A program made the position numbers and the translations under genes. A stretch of DNA of 64,000 nt from the NCBI RefSeq assembly GCF_004331285.1, contig NZ_SJOH01000002.1, positions 124,001-188,000 on the forward strand, given 5' to 3'. Within the stretch, counting starts at the first letter, position 1, and the number at the start of each line of letters is the position of its first letter. The notes beneath the pieces are model-generated. The model saw only the letters and a list, made by a program, of their open reading frames with translations. It did not search any database and had not been told where the DNA came from. The DNA comes from Acinetobacter sp. ANC 3781. GTDB lineage: Bacteria; Pseudomonadota; Gammaproteobacteria; Pseudomonadales; Moraxellaceae. Below, piece after piece: positions 56,759 through 64,000 of this stretch.

Positions 56759-58189
56759 TTATTGCTTGCTTACTTTTTCTACAACAGGTTGTGAACTATC
56801 CGATTGATGGCTTGCAGAAGCAGTGGTTAGAGCTTTATTTATTGAACGATTATCAATGGTTGTAGTCGCTGGTGATACACGCCAGATCATATTACCCACG
56901 TCATCGGCGACCAAAATAGCCCCAGAATGATCCACGGCTACTCCAACCGGCCGCCCCAAAGCATCCCCTTGATCACTTAAAAAGCCTCTCAATACATCTT
57001 GCGGTTGACCAGAAGGCTGACCATTTTTAAACGGTACAAAAATGACTTTATAACCGCTATGAGGTTTGCGATTCCATGAACCATGCTGCCCAATCAGCGC
57101 ACCGCCGCGGTATTGTGGCATTAATTCTGCCTTATAAAATGTCAGCCCTAATGACGCTGTATGATTACCCAATGCATAATCAGGTGGAATCGCGCGAGCG
57201 ACCAGCTCAGGTTGTTGCGGTTTTACCCGTATGTCCACATGTTGACCATAATAACTATACGGCCAGCCATAAAAAGCTCCGGCTTTGACTGAGGTTAGAT
57301 AATCAGGCACTAAATCATTACCAATTTCATCACGCTCATTTACCACCGTCCATAGCGCGCCACTTTGTGGTTGCCAGTCCATCCCATTTGGATTACGAAG
57401 TCCGGTCGCAAATGGACGTGCTTTGCCACTGGCAATATCAAACTCCATAATCAGGGCGCGACCAGCTTCTTTATCTAAGCCATTTTCAGCGACGTTACTG
57501 TTTGAACCCACCGTAATATAAAGTTTAGTGCCTGCAGAATTGGCAATTACATTTTTAGTCCAATGGTGGTTTAGGGGGCCACCCGGCAAATCCAGTACTT
57601 TAGTGCCACTTGCTGTAATTTGAGTAGCACCCGCTTGGTAAGGAAAACGCATGAGGGAATCCGTGTTGGCCACGTACAGCATATTGCCGACCAGTGTCAT
57701 ACCAAATGGAGAATTGAGATTTTGTAGAAATACGGTTTTTTGGTCAGCCACACCATCACCATTGCTATCCCGGAGCAAGCTAATGCGGTTGGCACTCGGA
57801 TGTGATGAACCTGCACGCTTCATCACCAGTTTCATAATTTTGCCTTTAATGCCCTTGCTGTCGTCCGGCTTAGGCGGAGCATCGGTTTCAGCCACCAATA
57901 CATCTCCATTAGGCAATACATATAGCCAGCGCGGATGTTGAAGTTCTTTTGCAAATGCCTGTACTTTTAAACCTCTGGCAGGAGTCGGCATCATACCCGC
58001 AGGCCAGCCTTTGGCAGGAGCAATATTCACTGTAGGCAGTAAACTTGATTTGGGTGCAGGCAGATGGGGTTGCGGACCATAGCTGTCTGTAATCGGGGAC
58101 GTAGAGGATGATGCACATCCTGCTAATGCCAATACAATGGTAGAGCCCGCTATGGGGAGTAAAATGGGCAGTAAAAATCGAGCAGACAT
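56759..58189 (-). CDS. Sorbosone dehydrogenase-like lipoprotein (PQQ-type beta propeller)
   Basis: The 476-residue protein starts with a lipoprotein signal (hydrophobic 5-24 and lipobox LALAGC, acylated Cys near 25), so it is anchored to a membrane. The rest is a beta-propeller of the L-sorbosone/glucose dehydrogenase family: [62 protein letters not shown] and [10 protein letters not shown]. Family members oxidise sugars with PQQ; the substrate here is unknown. Single gene. Confidence 0.85.
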   Translation of the reverse strand: MSARFLLPILLPIAGSTIVLALAGCASSSTSPITDSYGPQPHLPAPKSSLLPTVNIAPAKGWPAGMMPTPARGLKVQAFAKELQHPRWLYVLPNGDVLVAETDAPPKPDDSKGIKGKIMKLVMKRAGSSHPSANRISLLRDSNGDGVADQKTVFLQNLNSPFGMTLVGNMLYVANTDSLMRFPYQAGATQITASGTKVLDLPGGPLNHHWTKNVIANSAGTKLYITVGSNSNVAENGLDKEAGRALIMEFDIASGKARPFATGLRNPNGMDWQPQSGALWTVVNERDEIGNDLVPDYLTSVKAGAFYGWPYSYYGQHVDIRVKPQQPELVARAIPPDYALGNHTASLGLTFYKAELMPQYRGGALIGQHGSWNRKPHSGYKVIFVPFKNGQPSGQPQDVLRGFLSDQGDALGRPVGVAVDHSGAILVADDVGNMIWRVSPATTTIDNRSINKALTTASASHQSDSSQPVVEKVSKQ

Positions 58190-58669
58190 TTTTTTCTCCT
58201 TATTTTTGTCGCAATAGTCTTATCTTACTGTCACCTATAAATCTAAAACTTGCTTTAGTCTTTTAGTAAAGAATAAGAACCCGAGAAAATGCAGGCTTCT
58301 GGCAGAATATCAAGAATTATTATTTGCTGAACACTTAAATTGATTTTAATGAATAAATAGGTATGCACTATATCTGATGATGTTTTAAGGATAAAAGCCA
58401 CATAAAAAACTGTTAAAACGACTTCAAAATATCACTACGATTTATGGAAATTTATTTATTGGGGATTACGGCAACTCAACAATCGGGCTTTTAATATCAT
58501 CATGATGATAGTTTTAACTTTTATTCATATTCCTATTTAATACAAAATTTGTTATACCGAAGATAATTACTTAAATCACCAGTATAGATTTTTGTAATTC
58601 AAGCCCTAAGCTAGACAACCTTCTTAAAAAAACGTATAACCCTGTTTTTCTTTGTACAGGTCTGACACT
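58190..58669. other. Intergenic region with a 16-base perfect palindrome
   Basis: 480 AT-rich bases between divergent genes, with no credible open frame. At 58495-58510 lies TATCATCATGATGATA, a perfect 16-base palindrome about 160 bases before dusC. It looks like an operator for an unknown regulator of dusC or of the divergent lipoprotein gene. No promoter is clear. Confidence 0.5.
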
Positions 58670-59605
58670 TTGAAACTTGTTCTTGCGCCCATGGAAGGCT
58701 TAACCGATCCTATTATGCGTGATGTATTAACGCATGTCGGCAGCTTTGACTGGTGTGTAACCGAGTTCATTCGTGTGACGGACTCTGTCCTGCCTGACCA
58801 TGTTTATCATAATTACTGTCCTGAATTACTAACCGATGGTAAAACTGCCGCTGGAACACCAGTTCATGTCCAGTTTTTAGGCAATAACCCTGAAATGCTG
58901 GCCGCTAATGCCATTCGTGCGGTAGAGCTGGGTGCCCCTGCCATTGATATGAATTTCGGATGTCCTGCAAAAACGGTAAACCGTCATCGTGGCGGTTCAG
59001 TTCTGTTAGATGAACCTGAAGTGGTACACATGCTGGTCAAAGCCGTTCGAGATGCCGTACCTGAGCATATCCCGGTTTCAGCCAAAATGCGTTTGGGTTA
59101 TATGGACAGAAACTTCACTTTAGAGAATGCCCATGCCATTGAAGATGCCGGTGCAGCCTGGCTAACAGTACATGCTCGAACCAAAGCAGAGGGCTATACG
59201 CCACCTGCATTTTGGGATCAGCTGCAACCGATTCGTAAAGCATTGAAAATCAATGTCATCGCCAATGGTGAAATTTGGACCAATGCAGATGCTAAAAAAT
59301 GTCGTGTAGAATCCGGTTGTGAAGATTTAATGATAGGCCGGGCTGCGGTGACCACACCGGACATTACTCAATGTATTCGTAAAAATACAGATGAGGCTTT
59401 GATTAGCTGGAATGAGCTTTTAGCCTTACAAATACGCTTTTTGAGCGGTCCCTATAAAAAAGAAATCAATATGGTGGGACGCTATAAGCAATGGATTGGC
59501 ATGATGTCTAAACATTATCCGGAAGCAAAAGAACTTTGGGATGAAGTGAAACGCATTAAGCAACTCAGTGAAATTGTTGAAAAACTTCATACCACTACAA
59601 ATTAA
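58670..59605 (+). CDS. dusC: tRNA-dihydrouridine16 synthase DusC
   Basis: DusC reduces uridine in tRNA with FMN and NADPH. I use the TTG at 58670 (LKLVLAPMEGLTDPIMR) because an AGG ribosome site lies eight bases before it and E. coli DusC starts at the same place; another TTG at 58652 is possible. Landmarks are CVTEFIRVTDSVLP (the DusC-specific form), IDMNFGCPAKTVNRHRGGSVLL with the catalytic Cys, VHARTKAEGY and VIANGEIW. About 311 residues, normal. Confidence 0.92.
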   Translation: MKLVLAPMEGLTDPIMRDVLTHVGSFDWCVTEFIRVTDSVLPDHVYHNYCPELLTDGKTAAGTPVHVQFLGNNPEMLAANAIRAVELGAPAIDMNFGCPAKTVNRHRGGSVLLDEPEVVHMLVKAVRDAVPEHIPVSAKMRLGYMDRNFTLENAHAIEDAGAAWLTVHARTKAEGYTPPAFWDQLQPIRKALKINVIANGEIWTNADAKKCRVESGCEDLMIGRAAVTTPDITQCIRKNTDEALISWNELLALQIRFLSGPYKKEINMVGRYKQWIGMMSKHYPEAKELWDEVKRIKQLSEIVEKLHTTTN

Positions 59606-59621
59606 TCTCATTGATACACCC

Positions 59622-59665
59622 TCATTTAAGCCTATTGGCGGATGGCTCAGCTAAGGCTTAAATGA
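59622..59665. repeat. Perfect 12-base inverted repeat after dusC
   Basis: TCATTTAAGCCT and AGGCTTAAATGA match perfectly around a 20-base loop, 17 bases after the dusC stop. No T run follows, so a classic terminator is doubtful; it may still fold in RNA and protect the end of the dusC or NERD message. Confidence 0.6.
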
Positions 59666-59731
59666 ATGAGTTGACGGTCAGCTATTATCTTTGCGTTGTT
59701 GCAAGTTTGCGACATGCAAGCGATCTGTTAG

Positions 59732-60328
59732 CTAAGATTTTTCCAATATCTCTTTCTCAATCCGCAATTGAATCCGTTTAAGTTTCATCGGCGAAATAAC
59801 CACATCTTTAAAACCTTTGACATAGGTAGTCCAAGTCTTGCCTCTAAATACATTTAGGGGCATTTCTGTTTTAAATTCACAGTCAGGCATAAACACAATC
59901 ACGGAATGTAAGTATTCAGCGCTTATAATGTCTACCAGAATCTGCTCTAAAACCTTTTGGTGTTTATAATTTTGATGCAGCGGATTTTGAAATTTATAGC
60001 TTTGTTTAAATATTTTCTGGGTTCACATTTTTTGGCGTTCACCCCCAAAAATCCAGCCTTTATAGTTTTTGGTTTCAATAATAAACACGCCATACGGACT
60101 TAATAAAATATGATCAATTTGTGTAGTTCCATTTTGTTCATCCGGCAAAGTACAGTTATTTAACAGAATATATTCTTTAGTTAAATATTTTTTTGCGTGA
60201 ATACCAACAGCGAACTCTCCAAATTTTCCTTTTAAAAAAGGCTTAAAAATTTTGAATAATGCCGCAACAATAAAAAATAAAGGCAACCACCAGAGCATAG
60301 ATATGAACTGTGAAAAAATTTGACCCAA
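59732..60328 (-). pseudogene. NERD-domain membrane protein broken by one stop codon
   Basis: The reading frame has one internal TGA at 60023-60025 and otherwise runs open for 198 codons. The first part has a membrane helix (about 10-27) and the NERD core GKFGEFAVGIHAKKYL, IDHILLSPYGVFIIETKNYKGWIFGG. After the stop the same frame continues TQKIFKQSYKFQNPLHQNYKH, the normal NERD continuation, to a TAG at 59732. The stop sits where the family has Trp (KMWTQ), so TGG to TGA is the likely change. A sequencing error or readthrough cannot be excluded. Confidence 0.82.
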
Positions 60329-60387
60329 AATATTCCCCGCTACTCTTTAAATCGTTTAATTTATAAATTTTTATGATTGTTTTAGAT

Positions 60388-60870
60388 TTATTGAGCCTGC
60401 TCAATTTTTAACAAGATATCTTTATTTCCTAGTCCTCCGGCAAAGCCGACCAGTTTTCCGTTCATCCCTATTACGCGATGGCACGGCGCGATAATCGAAA
60501 TCGGATTTTTCCCATTGGCGGCCCCCACTGCGCGAACTGCTTTCACATTGCCAATTTGTTCTGCAATATCACGGTAACTTCGGGTTTCCCCAAATGGAAT
60601 GCTGAGTAAAGCTTGCCAGACTTTCTTCTGAAATTCTGTTCCTTCAAAATCCAAAGGCATATCAAATTGCTGTCTTTTTCCTGCAAAATATTCAGTTAAC
60701 TGTTTTTGGGTTTCTAGCAAAATAGGATGATCAATTTGCTCTATTAATTCTGCTGAGCGTACACGTTTAGGGTTTTCATTTTCCCAAAGCACGGCGACTA
60801 AAGCCGTTTCATTGGCGACCAGTTTTAAGGTTCCCACAGGAGAAGCCATTTCTAAAAATGCCAGTTTCAT
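60388..60870 (-). CDS. ogt: Methylated-DNA-protein-cysteine methyltransferase
   Basis: The enzyme removes alkyl groups from O6-guanine in DNA, transferring them to its own Cys130 in IIAPCHRVIGMNG, which is intact. The helix-turn-helix FGETRSYRDIAEQIG and the Arg finger region AVRAVGAANGKNP are present. The 160-residue size and N-terminal sequence (MASPVGTLKLVAN) fit Ogt rather than Ada. It lies 36 bases downstream of sugE on the same strand. Confidence 0.93.
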   Translation of the reverse strand: MKLAFLEMASPVGTLKLVANETALVAVLWENENPKRVRSAELIEQIDHPILLETQKQLTEYFAGKRQQFDMPLDFEGTEFQKKVWQALLSIPFGETRSYRDIAEQIGNVKAVRAVGAANGKNPISIIAPCHRVIGMNGKLVGFAGGLGNKDILLKIEQAQ

Positions 60871-60906
60871 TTGTCTTCTCCTGCAGTGAAATAAATGATC
60901 CAGAGT

Positions 60907-61224
60907 TTATGATGATGACAGTTTCATCAATACTAATCCAGAAATAATCAGGACTGCCGCCAACATACGCATTGCTGATGCTGGCTCGCCTAAAATAAAG
61001 ATTCCAACCAAGAACGAACCGACTGCGCCAATGCCTGTCCAAATGGTATAGGCTGTACCGAGCGGCAAGGTTCGCATGGCATAAGCCAGCAAACCAAAAC
61101 TCAAAATCATGAACACCAAGGTAATAATACTGGGCGTTAAACGTGTGAAACCTTCTGAAAGTTTCATTCCATAAGCCCATACAATTTCAAAAAGACCCGC
61201 TAAAATTAGAACCACCCAAGCCAT
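60907..61224 (-). CDS. sugE: Guanidinium exporter (SMR family, Gdx/SugE)
   Basis: The 105-residue protein has four helices of the small multidrug resistance family: AWVVLILAGLFEIVWAYGMKLSEGF with the essential Glu13, YTIWTGIGAVGSFLVGI (the helix-3 motif with WTGIG of the SugE/Gdx type) and a C-terminal MLAAVLIISGLVLMKLSSS. The Gdx subtype exports guanidinium. The start is the ATG at 61224, with GGAG nine bases upstream. A guanidine-II riboswitch lies directly before it, which fixes the substrate. ogt follows by 36 bases. Confidence 0.93.
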   Translation of the reverse strand: MAWVVLILAGLFEIVWAYGMKLSEGFTRLTPSIITLVFMILSFGLLAYAMRTLPLGTAYTIWTGIGAVGSFLVGIFILGEPASAMRMLAAVLIISGLVLMKLSSS

Positions 61225-61250
61225 GACGACTATGCTCCATTTGATGAGAA

Positions 61251-61319
61251 TCAGGTCGTCCTGACGAATTTTCTTGGTGCAGAGATTAATCAAATTGTAC
61301 CAAGGGAGGTCGTTCCTCC
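61251..61319 (-). promoter_or_regulatory. Guanidine-II (mini-ykkC) riboswitch upstream of sugE
   Basis: On the minus strand two hairpins with ACGA loops are seen: P1 GGAGG-AACGA-CCTCC (61319-61305, with one extra A in the loop) and P2 TCAGG-ACGA-CCTGA (61264-61251). P2 ends 12 bases before the GGAG ribosome site of sugE. The ACGR loops are the diagnostic feature of the class. Between them a third stem, CTTGGT/ACCAAG (61304-61273), directly abuts P1. The class is known to switch on guanidine exporters. Confidence 0.85.
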
Positions 61320-61410
61320 TTTTATTTAAGATAATTATATAAATAATTAATTTAAATGGGTGCAGTATTTACATTTTTTGACCCATTGATCACCTAAACA
61401 ATGTCCAAAT

Positions 61411-61443
61411 AAAAAATCCGATAGACATCAGTCCATCGGATTT
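61411..61443 (-). terminator. Terminator after copB
   Basis: ATCCGAT/ATCGGAT arms close a hairpin with a loop of about 14 bases; on the minus strand it is followed by six T, 37 bases past the copB stop. Confidence 0.82.
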
Positions 61444-61479
61444 GCTGATTTTAAATAACTTTAAATAGTTTTAAAAACT

Positions 61480-62388
61480 TTAAAATTTAAACCGAATGCC
61501 TGCACCATATAACCATTCATTTCCGGAATCCGATTGTTGTTGCCAAGCCGTCTGCTGATTCCCTTTAGTATAACCGTATGCGATATCTACGAAAGGCATG
61601 ACCTTTTTATTGATTTCATATCGGGTTTCCAGCCCCAGTTGGGCACGACTTAAACCTGACTTTTTGGCATAGTTTGAATCGTCGCTCAATACGATATTCA
61701 CATCTAAGTAAGGTTTCAGAATCAGTTTTTGAGTCAGCAATAAATCCCGCTCGGTTTCCAAGCTCAAAGACCCTTGCTTGTCCTTTCCCAGATATAAGTA
61801 GACATCGGTTTCAAAAAAATACGGTGCCAAGCCATGAATACCTAAAACGGCTCCTAGCTGCTCCGAATCCACTTCACGATTCTGGTTATTCAAGTAATGC
61901 AGACCGGTCTGCACATCCCAAAAATCATTCAGCATACGGCTATATAACACTTTGGCCTCATATTCAGTTTGCTTTGATTCAGCTTGATCGGCATGGACTT
62001 TGATAAAAATCTTGTTTTCATCCGTGCCAATTCGGGTTTCAAGTTGCGACTTTAAAACACCTTCGCCATCATCATTGCGCAGCCATTTACTTTCAACCGT
62101 GGTGTGTTGATAAACCTGCCCACCATGCTCTTTGATATGTGCAGCATGATCTGCCTGATCTGAACTGGATTGCTCTTGTTGTAGGGGTTGCGGTTTTTTC
62201 TCAGTCGCAGTCTTGGGTAGCACTGACTCTGTTTGATGCGGTGAATGATTTACAGGAATGTCAGCTGACTGTTGGTTCTGAGTCGTAGGCATTGGCATTG
62301 TGTGATGGCCATTCGCAAAACTCTGCCCACTCAGCAGCAAGGAAGCACTTAAGGTACTCATGGCAAATAAATTAATGATGCGCATGTG
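61480..62388 (-). CDS. copB: Outer-membrane copper resistance protein CopB
   Basis: CopB is a beta-barrel protein of the copper-resistance system. I set the start at 62388 (MRIINLFAMSTLSASLLLSGQSFA), which yields a signal peptide; the longer frame lies inside copA. After the signal comes a His, Met, Gln and Pro-rich copper-binding region (about 24-90), then the CopB barrel (VQTGLHYLNNQNREVDSEQL, GLAPYFFETDVYLYLG, LETRYEINKKVMPFVDIAYG) ending in Phe (GAGIRFKF), the usual barrel terminus. It overlaps copA by 17 bases. Confidence 0.93.
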   Translation of the reverse strand, partial: HMRIINLFAMSTLSASLLLSGQSFANGHHTMPMPTTQNQQSADIPVNHSPHQTESVLPKTATEKKPQPLQQEQSSSDQADHAAHIKEHGGQVYQHTTVESKWLRNDDGEGVLKSQLETRIGTDENKIFIKVHADQAESKQTEYEAKVLYSRMLNDFWDVQTGLHYLNNQNREVDSEQLGAVLGIHGLAPYFFETDVYLYLGKDKQGSLSLETERDLLLTQKLILKPYLDVNIVLSDDSNYAKKSGLSRAQLGLETRYEINKKVMPFVDIAYGYTKGNQQTAWQQQSDSGNEWLYGAGIRFKF

Positions 62389-64000
62389 AGTCTCCTTGTC
62401 CTTGCTGAGCTGAATTTGGTTTAGATGCCCTGGTGGTTGGATGATTTGCACCAACATTCGCGACAATTAACTTGCTCATCATGCCGGCTGACATGTGATA
62501 CAGCAGATGGCAATGAATGGCCCATTCACCCAACTCATCCGCAGTCAACAATGCAGTCACGGTTTTGCCCGGTGGCACAACCAAGGTATGTTTATTGGGC
62601 ATATCCTGCATACTTTGACCATTTTCAAGCTGCATAAACATACCATGCAAATGCATCGGATGCGCCATCATGCTTTCATTGATAAACTTCAATCGAACAC
62701 GTTCACCATATTTGACCTGTAAGGGTTCTACTTCAGTAAATTTCTTGCCATTAATGGTCCAGATATAACGCTCCATCGTACCGCCTAAACGCACTTCCAA
62801 TTCACGTTCTGCCGGACGGGTATCGGGCTGTGGCGTTAAAGATTTCAAATCGCTATATTGCAGTGCTTTATGACCTGCTGGAGTTGACGCATTAGCCCAG
62901 CCATAAACAGGCTGCTCCTGATCATCCACTGTTGGTTTCGCTGCTGCGTGTGCTGAATGATCCATATGCTGCTGTGGTTTAGAATCAGACTTGGCTGGGG
63001 GTTGTGAATGATTAGCACCTTCGGCATGGTTCATTTGCGAATGATCCATTGGCGCAGGCTCATGTTTCATCATGGAATCATCCATCTTAGAATCATCCAT
63101 AGCCCGATGATTAAGGTGATTCGAGCTTTGTGAATGCGCACTTTCTTGACTGGCGTTCATCTGAGCATGATTCATGTTTGCATGCTCACCCGATGAAGAA
63201 CCGTGTCCCATATCTTCCATCGTGAGCAAGGCACGTGGACGTGCTTTTGGCATATGAATCGCGTGCGCCACTGGTGAATTTTCATTATGCAATGTGCCAA
63301 TCGCAAAACCGCTGCGATCAATCGATTCTGCTTCAATTTGGTAATGATCGGCTTTCGGCTCAACCATCACATCATAAGTTTCTGCAGTGCCGATTCGAAA
63401 CTCATCGACTGGCACAGGTTGAACTGGCTGCCCATCTGCACTCACTACCGTCATTTTCAAGTTGGGAATACTGACATCATAAAAAGACATGGCGGAAGCA
63501 TTAATAAAGCGTAAGCGGACTTTTTCATTCTGCTTAAATACGCCCGTCCAGTTTTGCTCTGGCGTTTTTCCATTGATCAGAAAAGTATAACCGGTAACAT
63601 CGGACAAATCGGTTTTCAGCATCCGCATTTGATTCCACATGCCACGGTCTTGCCAAGTATTTTTCAAACCGTCACGCTGCACTTGTTTAAATACATCCGC
63701 TAAAGTTTCACGCTGATTCTGATAGTACTCTGCTGACTTTTTCAGATTTTTCATGATCTGGTCACTGCTGGACTGATGAAAATCAGACAACATCACTACA
63801 TAATCCCGATCAGTTTGTTCATGCGCTGCGACTGGCTTTTTATCTTTCGGATAAATCACCAAAGCACCATATAAACCGTCCTGCTCTTGACCTTTGGAAT
63901 GCGCGTGATACCAATAGGTGCCATTTTGACGCACCTTAAAACGATAGACAAAATCACTTTTCGGTTTAATCCCTTTGAACTGATTAAAACCCGGCACACC
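62372..64000 (-). CDS. copA: Multicopper oxidase CopA, N terminus beyond the window
   Basis: CopA is a periplasmic multicopper oxidase that protects against copper. The window holds the C-terminal part of about 540 residues; the frame is open to base 64000, so the signal peptide and first cupredoxin domain are outside. Copper sites seen are WYHAHSKGQEQDGLYG, HPMHLHGMFMQ and WAIHCHLLYHMSAGMM. A long Met/His-rich insert (about 265-350, with repeated MDHSQM and MDDSMM units) probably binds extra copper. It is upstream of copB with a 17-base overlap. Confidence 0.94.
   Translation of the reverse strand, partial: GVPGFNQFKGIKPKSDFVYRFKVRQNGTYWYHAHSKGQEQDGLYGALVIYPKDKKPVAAHEQTDRDYVVMLSDFHQSSSDQIMKNLKKSAEYYQNQRETLADVFKQVQRDGLKNTWQDRGMWNQMRMLKTDLSDVTGYTFLINGKTPEQNWTGVFKQNEKVRLRFINASAMSFYDVSIPNLKMTVVSADGQPVQPVPVDEFRIGTAETYDVMVEPKADHYQIEAESIDRSGFAIGTLHNENSPVAHAIHMPKARPRALLTMEDMGHGSSSGEHANMNHAQMNASQESAHSQSSNHLNHRAMDDSKMDDSMMKHEPAPMDHSQMNHAEGANHSQPPAKSDSKPQQHMDHSAHAAAKPTVDDQEQPVYGWANASTPAGHKALQYSDLKSLTPQPDTRPAERELEVRLGGTMERYIWTINGKKFTEVEPLQVKYGERVRLKFINESMMAHPMHLHGMFMQLENGQSMQDMPNKHTLVVPPGKTVTALLTADELGEWAIHCHLLYHMSAGMMSKLIVANVGANHPTTRASKPNSAQQGQGDSHAHH

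Overview
The window reads as chromosomal DNA of an Acinetobacter-like gammaproteobacterium (Moraxellaceae). The evidence is the AT-rich sequence, a fused nuoCD gene, the BfmRS two-component pair beside nuo and nrd genes, Smc-ScpAB in place of MukBEF, the rut uracil pathway, and biotin, fatty-acid and arsenic genes of the type seen in that genus. I saw no prophage, insertion sequence, CRISPR array, rRNA or tRNA. This is core chromosome with small accessory patches (arsenic, copper, small decayed genes).

Layout. 1-3983: the start of the nuo (complex I) operon on the minus strand, cut by the window edge in nuoF. 4479-7415: two small conserved-looking genes, then bfmS and bfmR. 7416-12871: nrdA and nrdB, with two tiny genes between them and a nrdA leader carrying a DnaA box and a tandem pair of NrdR-like boxes. 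13045-14111: a convergent pair of membrane proteins sharing one N-terminal OB-like domain. 14355-20744: the pyrimidine (rut) catabolic genes, driven by two separate sigma-54 promoters and carrying a 3-hydroxyisobutyrate-dehydrogenase-like gene where rutE would be expected. 21178-24877: Kbp and the yceD-rpmF-fabD-fabG-acpP cluster. 25609-28343: epmC, yciO, a small membrane protein and a decayed acetyltransferase. 28674-31206: scpA-scpB-rluB. 31289-36010: biotin genes bioH-A-F-C-D. 36156-39195: exported peroxiredoxin, a bacterioferritin lacking the haem ligand, an extended-SDR reductase. 39251-46526: gntR-smc-zipA and ligA. 46725-50298: TauE, BirA, CoaX, an RBBP9-like hydrolase and its decayed copy. 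50481-52832: ffh and a CcsA-like membrane protein. 53028-56098: arsenic resistance. 56759-59605: sorbosone-dehydrogenase-like lipoprotein and dusC. 59732-61319: a NERD gene broken by one stop codon, ogt, and sugE behind a guanidine-II riboswitch. 61480-64000: copB and most of copA.

How parts work together. The rut genes should release nitrogen from uracil under nitrogen limitation, which fits the sigma-54 promoters. The biotin cluster makes the pimeloyl moiety (BioC, BioH) and three later steps (BioF, BioA, BioD); BirA in the same window attaches biotin but lacks a DNA-binding domain, so it is unlikely to repress them. All three parts of the condensin complex (Smc, ScpA, ScpB) are present at two loci. 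The strongest items for follow-up are the two sigma-54 promoters with the RutE replacement, the guanidine-II riboswitch with an inserted linker helix, the nrdA control region, and the shared OB-like membrane pair. None of these is proven to be a new system; they are readings of sequence that need the tests named.
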